Shown here: piece after piece, positions 25,288 through 33,612 of the stretch
Position numbering within the stretch: position 1 is the stretch's first letter
Layout: each line of letters opens with the position of its first letter
Assembly: GCA_963729115.1 (NCBI GenBank)
Contig: CAVSMR010000018.1
Span: forward strand, 1 to 64,000
Source of the DNA: Actinophytocola sp963729115
GTDB lineage: Bacteria; Actinomycetota; Actinomycetes; Mycobacteriales; Pseudonocardiaceae
Length of the DNA: 64,000 nucleotides
Reading direction: 5' to 3'
Translations under genes and position numbers: made by a program
The notes under the pieces: generated by a model
Databases searched by the model: none
The model's input: only the letters and a program-made list of their open reading frames with translations
What the model was told of the DNA's origin: nothing

Positions 25288-25866
25288 CTAGCGGAAGCGG
25301 ACCCGGTCGAGCAGCCGGTCCACCAGCTCGGGCAGCGGCTGCTCGCCGGCCGAGTCGAACCACAGCGCGCCCGCCGTGCGGGTGGTGGCGAGGAACGTCG
25401 CGGCCATGAGGCGAGCCAGCTCCGGATCCCCGGCGCCGCGGGCCTGCAGGACCTGGGCGAGCTCGCGTTCCAGCTCGATCTGGTCGGCCGCCTGGCGGGC
25501 CAGCAGCGACGGGTGCCGGCGCAGCAGCCGCAGCTGCGCCACCCACACCGGGTCGGGCGGGGTGTAGCGGCCGTACAGCTGCTCCGCGGCGCGCCGCAGC
25601 GCCGCCCACGGGCGCTCGCCGGACGGGCGGGTGCGCACCTGGTCCAGCAGCAGCCGGGTGCGCTCGCGGTCCGCGTGCAGGACCGCGTCCTCCTTGTTGG
25701 CGAAGTAGTTCGAGAACGTGCGCCGGGAGACGCCGACCTCGTCGGCGATGTCCTCGACGGTGACGTTGTCGAGCCCGCCGGCCATGGCCAGGCGCAGCGC
25801 GGCCTCGTGCAGCGACTGCCGCGTCGCCGCCTTCTTGCGCTCGCGCAACGTGCCCACTGACTCCAC
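25288..25866 (-). CDS. TetR family regulator of the divergent MFS exporter
   Basis: 192 residues. HTH at ~10-55 (LHEAALRLAMAGGLDNVTVED, then VGVSRRTFSNYFANKEDAV). The C-terminal domain has no recognised ligand motif. It is divergent from the MFS gene at 25962, and a 20-base perfect palindrome at 25899-25918 between them is a likely shared operator. Confidence 0.87.
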   Translation of the reverse strand: MESVGTLRERKKAATRQSLHEAALRLAMAGGLDNVTVEDIADEVGVSRRTFSNYFANKEDAVLHADRERTRLLLDQVRTRPSGERPWAALRRAAEQLYGRYTPPDPVWVAQLRLLRRHPSLLARQAADQIELERELAQVLQARGAGDPELARLMAATFLATTRTAGALWFDSAGEQPLPELVDRLLDRVRFR

Positions 25867-25898
25867 GACAACACCCTAATCGGTCATGCTAGGTTCCT

Positions 25899-25918
25899 AT
25901 TGCGCAAGTTTGCGCAAT
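25899..25918. promoter_or_regulatory. Perfect palindromic TetR operator
   Basis: ATTGCGCAAGTTTGCGCAAT has 9-base perfect arms and a 2-base centre. It lies in the leader between the divergent TetR and MFS genes and covers a spurious in-frame ATG at 25917, which supports the later start of the exporter. Confidence 0.75.
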
Positions 25919-25961
25919 GGGCAAGAATCACGCCACCGCGTACGCAGGGGAGAGGAAGCGC

Positions 25962-27527
25962 ATGGCCGAGGGGTCCGCGCCCGCGGAGGTGATGCCGCAC
26001 CGTCAGGTGCTGGAGTCGCTCAGCGGGCTGCTGCTGGTGCTGTTCGTCGCGATGATCAGCTCGACGGTCGTGTCGACCGCGCTGCCGCTGATCATCGGTT
26101 CGCTCAACGGGTCGCAGACGCAGTACACCTGGGTGGTCACCGCGACCCTGCTGACGGCGACCGCGAGCACACCGATCTGGGGCAAGCTCGCGGACCTCTT
26201 CAACAAGAAGACCCTCGTCCAGGTCGCGATCGTGATCTTCGTGCTCGGCTCGATGGCCAGCGGCTTCGCGCAGAACGCGGAGCAGATCATCGCCGCCCGG
26301 GCGTTCCAGGGCCTGGGCGTCGGCGGCCTGCAGGCGCTGGTCCAGGTCGTGATCGCGGCGATCATCCCGCCGCGGGAGCGCGGCCGGTACAACGGCTACC
26401 TCGGCGGCGTGATGGCCGTGGCGACCGTCGGCGGGCCGCTGCTCGGCGGGCTGATCGTGGACGTGTCGTGGCTGGGCTGGCGGTGGTGCTTCTTCGTCGG
26501 CGTGCCGATCGCGATCCTCGCGTTCGTCGTGCTGCAGAAGACGTTGCACCTGGAGACGATCCGCCGCCCGGACGTGCGGGTCGACTACGCGGGCGCCGCC
26601 TTGATCGCGATCGGCGTGAGCGTCCTGCTGATCTGGGTGTCCTTCGTGGACAGCTCATTCGACTGGATCTCCTGGCAGACCGGGGCCATGGTCGGCGCCG
26701 GCGTCGTGATACTCGTCGCCGCCACGATCGTCGAGGCGCGCGTGCGGGAACCGGTGGTACCGCTGCGGATCGTGCGCACCCGCACGACCGCGCTCGCGAT
26801 CATCGCCAGCGTGGCGGTCGGCCTCGCGATGTTCGGCGGCGCCGTGTTCCTGGGGCAGTACTTCCAGATCGGCCGCGGCTACTCGCCGACCGAGGCCGGG
26901 CTGCTGACGATCCCGATGATGGCCGGCGTGCTCGTGGCGTCCACGGTCTCCGGCCGGATGATCAGTCGCAGCGGCGCGATCAAGCCGTACATCGTCGCGG
27001 GCGCGATGACGCTGGTGGTCGGGTTCCTGGGGCTGGGCATGATCGACCACGACACCCCGCTGCTGTTCGTGTCCGGCGCGATGCTGCTCGTCGGTGTCGG
27101 CGTCGGCATGACCATGCAGAACCTGGTGCTCGCGGTGCAGAACTCGGTGCCGCTGCGCGATCTCGGCGCGGCGAGCGCCTCGGTGACGTTCTTCCGCTCG
27201 CTCGGCGGCACGATCGGCGTGTCGGTGCTGGGCGCGGTGCTGGCCAACCGGGTCACCGCCGACCTGACCGCGGCGTTCGGCGGGCACGGCCTCACCTCGG
27301 GCGGGCAGACCAGCGCGCTCAACCTGGCCGCCCTGCCACCGCAGGTGCAGACGGTGGTCCGCCAGGTCTACGGCGACGCGACCGCGCACATCTTCCTGAT
27401 CTCGGCGGCCGCGGCCGCGGTCGGCGTGATCGCGGCCCTGTTCCTGAAGCGGATCACGCTGCGCACCACGATCGACATCGAGCAGGTCGAAGAGGAGCAG
27501 CCGGTCTCCGACCCGATCGCGGGGTAG
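25962..27527 (+). CDS. MFS drug exporter, DHA2 (EmrB/QacA) family
   Basis: 521 residues with about 14 membrane helices. Motif A-like GKLADLFNKKT follows helix 2, and motif C GGPLLGGLIVD marks a proton-coupled drug exporter. ATG 25962 was chosen because AGGGGAGAGGAA lies 5 bases before it; the upstream ATG 25917 falls inside the operator. Substrates are unknown. The universal stress gene starts directly after the stop, so it is probably in the same transcript. Confidence 0.88.
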   Translation: MAEGSAPAEVMPHRQVLESLSGLLLVLFVAMISSTVVSTALPLIIGSLNGSQTQYTWVVTATLLTATASTPIWGKLADLFNKKTLVQVAIVIFVLGSMASGFAQNAEQIIAARAFQGLGVGGLQALVQVVIAAIIPPRERGRYNGYLGGVMAVATVGGPLLGGLIVDVSWLGWRWCFFVGVPIAILAFVVLQKTLHLETIRRPDVRVDYAGAALIAIGVSVLLIWVSFVDSSFDWISWQTGAMVGAGVVILVAATIVEARVREPVVPLRIVRTRTTALAIIASVAVGLAMFGGAVFLGQYFQIGRGYSPTEAGLLTIPMMAGVLVASTVSGRMISRSGAIKPYIVAGAMTLVVGFLGLGMIDHDTPLLFVSGAMLLVGVGVGMTMQNLVLAVQNSVPLRDLGAASASVTFFRSLGGTIGVSVLGAVLANRVTADLTAAFGGHGLTSGGQTSALNLAALPPQVQTVVRQVYGDATAHIFLISAAAAAVGVIAALFLKRITLRTTIDIEQVEEEQPVSDPIAG

Positions 27528-28049
27528 GTGGTTGTCGTGGGTGGCGGCGCGGCCGACCTGGGCGAGCCCGCGCGGGCCGGTGAGCCGCCGCGGGCGTACG
27601 AGCCGGTCGTGGAGCGGTTCGGGCCCAAGGCCCCGGCCGGCCGGACCATCGTGGTCGGCGTCGACGGCAGCGACACCGCGATGCGGGCGGCCGCCTACGC
27701 GTTCGGCCTCGCGCGCCGGGAGGGCTGCCGGCTGCTGGTCGCGTTCGCGGCGGCCCGGTCGGGGTTCACGCTGACCGCGCAGGCGGCCGCGTTCGAGCAC
27801 CGCACCCAGCAGCAGCTGCACGAGGAGCTGGGGGAGGAGCTCCGCGCGCAGGCCGAGGAGCTCGCCGTCCCGGTGACGTTCGTGAAGGTGCACGGCGACC
27901 CGGTGACCGCCCTGCGCGACGCGGCCGACTGCTGCCACGCGGACACCGTGGTGGTCGGCGCGTCGACGAGCGCGGGCCACCGGATCGCCGGCTCGGTCGC
28001 CAGCCGGCTCATCCGCGCGGGCCACTGGCCGGTGATCGTCGTACCCTGA
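27528..28049 (+). CDS. Universal stress protein (UspA family)
   Basis: 173 residues with one Usp domain: TIVVGVDGSDTAMRAAAYAF begins the fold, and VVVGASTSAGHRIAGSVASRLI is the ATP-binding GxxG-type loop. The first ~35 residues (ARAGEPPRAYEPVVERF) are extra. GTG 27528 touches the MFS stop; GTG 27537 is also possible. ATP binding is likely from the loop; a regulatory role is inferred. Confidence 0.82.
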   Translation: MVVVGGGAADLGEPARAGEPPRAYEPVVERFGPKAPAGRTIVVGVDGSDTAMRAAAYAFGLARREGCRLLVAFAAARSGFTLTAQAAAFEHRTQQQLHEELGEELRAQAEELAVPVTFVKVHGDPVTALRDAADCCHADTVVVGASTSAGHRIAGSVASRLIRAGHWPVIVVP

Positions 28050-28123
28050 GTTGTTGGAAACTTACGATCTGTAGGCATTCTGCGTTATCGTTGACCGACG
28101 CAGCGTCTAGGAGGTCGTGGCCC

Positions 28124-29233
28124 ATGCGACGTGGTCGGTTGGCGCGCTGGTTGGTGGCGGTGACGGTCGTCGCGGGAGGGCTGGCGTGGAGCCAGGCGCC
28201 CGCGGGAGCCGCCGGCCCGGACCTGCTCGCGTACGCCCAGCAGGCCGCGGGGCAGCGGGTCGTCTACTCCTACCCGGGCCTCACCCCGCCGGAGAGCCTG
28301 CTCGCCAGGATCCGGGCCGGCGAGGCCGCGGGCGTGATCTTCTTCGGGGACAACATCTCCAGCCTCGCCCAGATCGCCGGCGTCGTGGCGCAGCTGCGTG
28401 CCGCGGCGGCGCAGAGCCCGGTCGAGGAGCCGCTGCTGCTGATGACCGACCAGGAGGGTGGCCAGGTCCGCCGGCTGCCCGGCGAGCCTGCCCTCTCGCA
28501 CAAGGACGTCGGCCAGTCCGCGAACCCCGCCTCGGCCGCGACGACCGCGGGCCGCGGGGCCGGGCTGAACCTCGCGGGCGTCGACATGAACGTCAACCTC
28601 GCGCCGGTGCTCGACGTCTTCCACGCCCCCGGCGACCTGATGGACCAGTTCGAGCGCTCGTTCAGCTCGGATCCGGGCGCGGTGGCCCAGCTCGGGGCGA
28701 ACTACGTCCGGGCGCAGCAGGCCGAGGGCGTCGCCGCGACGGTCAAGCACTTCCCGGGGCTGGGGCCGGCGGCCGCGACGGAGAACACCGACACCCGGCC
28801 GGTCACGCTCGACACCCCGCTGTCCACCCTGCGCGGCGTGCACGAGGCGCCGTACCAGGCCTCGATCTCCGCCGGTGCCAAGCTGGTCATGCTCTCCTGG
28901 GCGGTCTACCCGGCACTGGACGCGAACCGGCCGGCTGGGCTGTCCTCCGTGGTCGTCCAGCAGGAGTTGCGGTCCCGCAACGGGTTCACCGGCGTGACGG
29001 TCTCCGACGCGCTGGAGGCCGGCGCGCTGCAGAACTTCGGCTCGACCGGCAACCGCGCCGTCCTCGCCGCCCAGGCCGGCGTCGACCTGATCCTGGCGTC
29101 GGCGCGGGACGTCGGCCAGGGAGACGCGGCGGCGACGGCCCTGGCCGGCGCGCTCGCCGACGGCACCCTCGACAGCGGGGCCTTCGGCGACGCGCTCGCC
29201 AGGGTCCACGCCCTGCGCGCGAGCCTGTCCTAG
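28124..29233 (+). CDS. Secreted glycoside hydrolase family 3 (NagZ-like)
   Basis: 369 residues. A signal peptide (RRGRLARWLVAVTVVAGGLAW, then AGAAG) starts at ATG 28124, preceded by TAGGAGG. The GH3 barrel shows MTDQEGGQVRRLPG, VDMNVNLAPVLDV, VKHFPGLG and the nucleophile region GVTVSDALEAG. The family cleaves beta-N-acetylglucosamine from peptidoglycan fragments. The NagZ Asp-His general-acid loop is not clear here (ENTDTRPV), so activity is less sure. The stop overlaps the converging MMPL gene (CTAG). Confidence 0.85.
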   Translation: MRRGRLARWLVAVTVVAGGLAWSQAPAGAAGPDLLAYAQQAAGQRVVYSYPGLTPPESLLARIRAGEAAGVIFFGDNISSLAQIAGVVAQLRAAAAQSPVEEPLLLMTDQEGGQVRRLPGEPALSHKDVGQSANPASAATTAGRGAGLNLAGVDMNVNLAPVLDVFHAPGDLMDQFERSFSSDPGAVAQLGANYVRAQQAEGVAATVKHFPGLGPAAATENTDTRPVTLDTPLSTLRGVHEAPYQASISAGAKLVMLSWAVYPALDANRPAGLSSVVVQQELRSRNGFTGVTVSDALEAGALQNFGSTGNRAVLAAQAGVDLILASARDVGQGDAAATALAGALADGTLDSGAFGDALARVHALRASLS

Positions 29234-31401
29234 ACGGGCACCGGCTCGCGGCGGTCCTCCCGCGGCGGCTCGGTCAGCCGCGAGCCCTCGACGTCCACGT
29301 CGGGCAGCAGCCGGTCCAGCCAGCGCGGCAGCCACCACGCGTGCCTGCCGAGCAGCGACATCACCGCGGGCACGATCGTCATCCGCACGACGAACGCGTC
29401 GATCGCGACGCCGATCGCGAGCGCGAAGCCGATCGACTGGATCAGCGTGTCCTCGGCGAAGATGAACCCGGCGAACACGCTGGTCATGATCAGCGCGGCG
29501 GCGACGACGACGCGGGCGCCGTGGCCGAACCCGCTCACCACCGCCTCGCCGGCCGGCGTGCCGTGCACGTAGTCCTCGCGCATCCGCGTCACCAGGAACA
29601 CCTGGTAGTCCATCGCGAGTCCGAAGAGGACACCGATGAGCAGGATCGGCAGCATGCTCATGATCGGTCCGGTCGCCTCGACCCCGAGCAGGTCCGCGAG
29701 CCAGCCCCACTGGAACACCGCGACCACCGCGCCGAACGTCGCCGCGACCGAGGCGAGGAAGCCGATCGTCGCCTTGAGCGGCACGATCACCGACCGGAAC
29801 ACCAGCATCAGCAACAGGAACGCGAGCCCGACGATCAGTGCCAGGTAGGGCAGCATCGCGCCGGCGAGCTTGTCGGAGACGTCGATGTTGGCCGCGGTCT
29901 GCCCGGTCACCGAGACCTCCGCACCGGTGCGGTCGTGCAGCGTGGCGGTGGTCGCGCGGATGTCGCCGACCAGGTCCTCGGTGGCTTCCTCGCTCGGCCC
30001 GGTCCGCGGGATGACGGTCAGCAGCGCCGTGTCCCCGGCCCGGTTGAGCTGCGGCGGCAGGACCGTGGCGACGTTGTCGAGCCCGCCGATCCGCTGCGCG
30101 GTCAGCTGCACCGCCGCCCGCGGGTCCTCGCTCGCCCGCGTGTCGACGACCACGGTGAGCGGGCCGTTCGCGCCCGGGCCGAAGCCCTCGCTCACGAGCT
30201 CGTAGGCCTTGTGCTGGCTCGACTCCGGTGCCGCGGACGCGTCGTTGGGCAGGCCGAGCTGCATGCTGGTGGCCGGCACGGCGACGATCGCGAGGCCGGC
30301 GATGGCGGCCAGCAGCGTGGCCACCCGGTGCCGCGAGACGAACCGGGCCCAGCGCTCGCCCATGCCGGCGCGTCCCGGCTTGGGCCCGCCCCGCAGCAGC
30401 CGGCCGGCGCGGACCTTGTCGCCGGCGAAGCCGAGGATCGCGGGTAGCAGCGTGGTGGCCACCAGCACGGCGACCGCGACGGTGATCGCGGCGGCGAGGC
30501 CCATCTCGGCGAGGAACGGGATGCCGACGACGGTGAGCCCGGCGAGCGCGACGATCACGGTGAGGCCGGCGAACACGACCGCCGAGCCGGCGGTGCCGAC
30601 CGCGCGGCCCGCGGCGCGCTCGTGGGTCTCGCCGGTCGCGAGCTCGTGGCGGTACCGGGACACGATGAACAGGGCGTAGTCGATGCCGACCGCGAGTCCG
30701 ATCATCAGCGCGAGGACCGGTGTGTTCGCGTTGAGTTCCAGGAACCCGGACGCGGTCGTGATGCCGGCCATGCCGATGCCGATGCCGACGAGCGCGGTGA
30801 GCAGCGGGAGCCCGGCGGCCAGCAGCGACCCGAACGTGATCACGAGGACGAGCGCGGCGACGAGCACGCCGAGGATCTCGGTGGCGCCCGTCTCCGGGGC
30901 GGCGCGGGTGGCGTCCCCGCCGATCTCGGCGGTGAGCGCGGTGCCCTCGGTGGCCCGCTGGAGCGCCGCGCGGTCGGCGTCGGTCAGCTCGACGGCCTGC
31001 TGGTCGTAGCCGACCTGGACGAGCGCGACCGTGCCGTCGCGCGAGATCGCCTTCGACCGCAGCGGATCGGTGACCCGCTTGACCTCCGGGGCGTCGCGCA
31101 GCGCGGCGACGACCTGCCCGACGGCCTGCTGGTTCGCCGGGGCCTGGAACGTCTGCCCCGCGGGCGCCTCGAGCGTCACGCGTGCGGTGGCGCCGCCGAT
31201 GCCGGCCTCGGGGAACGTCGCCTTGAGGTGGTCGATCGCGCGCTGGGACTCGGTGCCCGGGATCGACACGGAGTTGCTCAGCTGGCCGGACAGGCCGACC
31301 GCGCCCAGACCGAACAGGACCAGCAACACCGTCCACACGCCGGTGACCAGCCACCGGCGACGGAAGGACGCGCTGCCGAGGCGGTAGAGAAATGTCGCCA
31401 C
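29230..31401 (-). CDS. MMPL/RND-type exporter
   Basis: 723 residues with two repeats of one helix, a large extracellular loop and five helices, the usual plan of actinobacterial MMPL proteins. LATGETHERAAGRAVGTAGSAVVFAGLTV and ILLIGVLFGLAMDYQVFLVTRMRE (quoted in part) contain the conserved charged helix and the FGLAMDY signature. Start is GTG 31401, preceded by AAGGAG at 8 bases. Substrates may be lipids or drugs. A divergent TetR gene and four repeated operators control it. Confidence 0.88.
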   Translation of the reverse strand: MATFLYRLGSASFRRRWLVTGVWTVLLVLFGLGAVGLSGQLSNSVSIPGTESQRAIDHLKATFPEAGIGGATARVTLEAPAGQTFQAPANQQAVGQVVAALRDAPEVKRVTDPLRSKAISRDGTVALVQVGYDQQAVELTDADRAALQRATEGTALTAEIGGDATRAAPETGATEILGVLVAALVLVITFGSLLAAGLPLLTALVGIGIGMAGITTASGFLELNANTPVLALMIGLAVGIDYALFIVSRYRHELATGETHERAAGRAVGTAGSAVVFAGLTVIVALAGLTVVGIPFLAEMGLAAAITVAVAVLVATTLLPAILGFAGDKVRAGRLLRGGPKPGRAGMGERWARFVSRHRVATLLAAIAGLAIVAVPATSMQLGLPNDASAAPESSQHKAYELVSEGFGPGANGPLTVVVDTRASEDPRAAVQLTAQRIGGLDNVATVLPPQLNRAGDTALLTVIPRTGPSEEATEDLVGDIRATTATLHDRTGAEVSVTGQTAANIDVSDKLAGAMLPYLALIVGLAFLLLMLVFRSVIVPLKATIGFLASVAATFGAVVAVFQWGWLADLLGVEATGPIMSMLPILLIGVLFGLAMDYQVFLVTRMREDYVHGTPAGEAVVSGFGHGARVVVAAALIMTSVFAGFIFAEDTLIQSIGFALAIGVAIDAFVVRMTIVPAVMSLLGRHAWWLPRWLDRLLPDVDVEGSRLTEPPREDRREPVPV

Positions 31402-31439
31402 CGAATGACTCCTTCGTAGATGAACTCCCCTTGCCGAAG

Positions 31440-31525
31440 CTAGCCGATCGGCTAGGTCACGCCAAGCCGATCGGCAAGGATGTGACTAGCCGCACGGCTA
31501 GTTGCTGCGCTAGCCGATCGACTAG
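31440..31525. promoter_or_regulatory. Array of four regularly spaced TetR-type operators
   Basis: Copies: CTAGCCGATCGGCTAG (31440-31455, perfect), AGCCGATCGGCA with a 10-base perfect core (31466-31475), CTAGCCGCACGGCTAG (31486-31501, 7-base arms) and CTAGCCGATCGACTAG (31510-31525, one mismatch). Their centres are 23, 23 and 24 bases apart. The array fills the space between the MMPL and TetR starts, so repression is probably cooperative or covers both promoters. Confidence 0.85.
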
Positions 31526-31556
31526 TAAGGTCGAGGTTCTGGCGATGGAGGCGACG

Positions 31557-32162
31557 ATGACGGCCATGGCGGCCCGCTCGGCCGAACCGGACACCCGGAC
31601 CCGGCTGCTGGACACGGCGCTGGAGTTGTTCACCCGGCACGGTGTCGAGGGCACGTCGCTGCAGATGATCGCGGACGCCATGGGCGTGACGAAGGCCGCG
31701 GTCTACTACCACTTCAAGACCAAGGACGAGATCACCGAGGCCGTGGCGGAGCCCGTGCTGCGCAGGCTGGGCACGATCGTGCGCGAGGCGGGCGCGTTGC
31801 GCCGCCGGGGCGCGCAGGTCGACCACCTGCTCGCCGGCGTGGTGGACATGGTCGTCCGCCACCGCGCGCTCGCGGCCGTGTTCACCAGCGATCCCGGGGT
31901 GGCCCGCGCGCTCGAACGCTCGCTGCACGGCGAGGAGAACGTCAAGGACTGCCTGACCGAGCTGCTCGTGGGCCCCGGCGCGGATCCGGGCGCCGCGGTC
32001 GCCGCCCACGTGGCCCTGAGCGGGATCGCGATCGCCGGCGGCTCGCCGCACCTGGCGGACGTGCCGGACGACGAGCTGCGCGCGCACCTGCTCGAAGCCG
32101 GCCGGCGGTTGCTGGGCCGCCCGCGCCGGCCGGCCGGGAGCCGCCCCTCTCAGCTCGACTGA
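31557..32162 (+). CDS. TetR family regulator of the MMPL exporter
   Basis: 201 residues. HTH at ~10-55 (TRLLDTALELFTRHGVEGTS, GVTKAAVYYHFKTKDEI). ATG 31557 is preceded by GGAGG at 5 bases; ATG 31545 would add four residues. Upstream starts would run through the operator array. Its stop is 7 bases before the next TetR start. Confidence 0.86.
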   Translation: MTAMAARSAEPDTRTRLLDTALELFTRHGVEGTSLQMIADAMGVTKAAVYYHFKTKDEITEAVAEPVLRRLGTIVREAGALRRRGAQVDHLLAGVVDMVVRHRALAAVFTSDPGVARALERSLHGEENVKDCLTELLVGPGADPGAAVAAHVALSGIAIAGGSPHLADVPDDELRAHLLEAGRRLLGRPRRPAGSRPSQLD

Positions 32163-32186
32163 GCAAGGGTGCGCTTGGATGAGCGG

Positions 32187-32723
32187 ATGCGCACCGACCG
32201 CCGCTCGCAGATCGTGGCGGCCGCGATCGACACGATCGCCGTCGAGGGTCTCGCCGGCACCTCGTTCGCCAAGATCGCGCGCACGGCCGGGCTGTCCAGC
32301 ACCGGCCTGATCTCCTACCACTTCGCGAGCAAGAGCGAGCTCATGGCCGAGGTCGTCCGGGTCGTGGACGAGGAGGTCGCCGAGCACGTCGAGCACCGCA
32401 TGCGCGAGGCGGACGGGCCGGCCGACGAGCTGCGCGCGTACATCGCCGCCAACGTCGAGTACGCCGCCAAGCACCACGCCCGGCTGCGCGCCGCGCGCGC
32501 GATCGGCAGCGGCGAGGCCGCCGACGGCCTCGCCGGCCTGTTGCGGACCGGCCAGCGCCGCGGCGAGTTCCGGTTCTTCGACGTCGAGCTCATGGCGCTC
32601 GCGATCCGCTCGGTCCGCGACGGCGTCCTCGACCGCATCGCCGCCGGGTCCGCGCCGGCCGATCTCGACGCCTACATCGAGGAGCTCGTCACGATCTTCG
32701 AGCTGGCGACGCGCGGGGCCTGA
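32187..32723 (+). CDS. TetR family regulator, second in tandem
   Basis: 178 residues from ATG 32187 (GTG 32169 would add six). HTH: RSQIVAAAIDTIAVEGLAGT and LSSTGLISYHFASKSELM. The ligand domain resembles the BetI-like group by its LRTGQRRGEFRFFDVELMA segment, but the target is unknown. It is probably co-transcribed with the MMPL regulator; the two are not close copies. Confidence 0.85.
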   Translation: MRTDRRSQIVAAAIDTIAVEGLAGTSFAKIARTAGLSSTGLISYHFASKSELMAEVVRVVDEEVAEHVEHRMREADGPADELRAYIAANVEYAAKHHARLRAARAIGSGEAADGLAGLLRTGQRRGEFRFFDVELMALAIRSVRDGVLDRIAAGSAPADLDAYIEELVTIFELATRGA

Positions 32724-32812
32724 GCGAGCCCGGCGCGCCCGCCGCCGGAGCCGGTTGCGCCGGTCGTGCGTCGTTTAGAGTTTGCGGACAGACACGACCG
32801 GAAAGGCCGGAC

Positions 32813-33511
32813 ATGGCTCCGCACAGCCAGCCCGGAGACCTCGCCACCGCGCTCGCGCGGATGGCGCGCGACCTCCTCGCCCAGGAAACGGTGCAGCAGA
32901 CGCTGGACCGGATCGTCGCCTACGCCGTGAGCCTGGTCGACGGCTGCGAGGCGGCGGGGATCCTGGCGGTCGAGTCCGGCACGCTGCGCACGCTCGCCGT
33001 GACCGACGGGCTCGCCGCCGAGTCCGACCGGATCCAGGTCGAGCTCGGCGAGGGACCGTGCCTGGACAGCACGCTGCGCGACGCGCGGGTCTACCGGATC
33101 GAGGACATGGCCACCGACGAGCGGTGGGCGCGCTACGCCGGCAAGGCTCGCGAGCTCGGCATCGGCAGCGCGATGGGCTTCCTGCTCTACACCCGCGATC
33201 GCAACCTCGGCGCGCTGAACGTGTATGGCAGCGAGCGGCGCGCGTTCACCGCGCACTCCGAGCACGTCGGCTGGCTGCTCGCCTCGCACGCGGCGGTGGC
33301 GTTCGCGAGCGCGCGGTCGGACGCGCAGCTGCAGCGCGCCCTCGCGAGCCGGCAGGACATCGGCGAGGCGCTGGGCATCGTGATGGAACGGCACAAGATC
33401 ACCGAGGACGAGGCGTTCGACCTGCTGCGCCGCCGCTCCCAGGAACAGAACGTCAAGCTGCGTGAACTGGCCAGGCACCTCACCGAGACCGGCGAGATAC
33501 CTGACCAGTAA
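32813..33511 (+). CDS. GAF-ANTAR domain RNA-binding regulator
   Basis: 232 residues. The GAF sensor domain covers ~15-165 (TLDRIVAYAVSLVDGCEAAGIL, ELGEGPCLDS). The ANTAR domain is at ~175-228 (ALASRQDIGEALGIVMERHK, EDEAFDLLRRRSQEQN). ANTAR proteins bind paired RNA hairpins and stop transcription termination. The conserved Ala and aromatic positions are present (AFDLL). It sits 101 bases before a hybrid kinase that also ends in ANTAR. Confidence 0.9.
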   Translation: MAPHSQPGDLATALARMARDLLAQETVQQTLDRIVAYAVSLVDGCEAAGILAVESGTLRTLAVTDGLAAESDRIQVELGEGPCLDSTLRDARVYRIEDMATDERWARYAGKARELGIGSAMGFLLYTRDRNLGALNVYGSERRAFTAHSEHVGWLLASHAAVAFASARSDAQLQRALASRQDIGEALGIVMERHKITEDEAFDLLRRRSQEQNVKLRELARHLTETGEIPDQ

Positions 33512-33612
33512 CATGCTGCACCCAGCCGGTTGAGACACCAGCCGAGCAGACACAGTCACATGATCGCGGGTCCGGCGCGAAGCGGGCCGCGGTGTTTGCT
33601 TGGAGTAGCAAC

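Noticed and set aside
28085..31354. Very long minus-strand reading frame of about 1090 codons
   Set aside because: It runs antisense through GH3 and out of frame with MMPL; composition is Arg/Gly/Pro-rich as expected of a GC-rich shadow frame.
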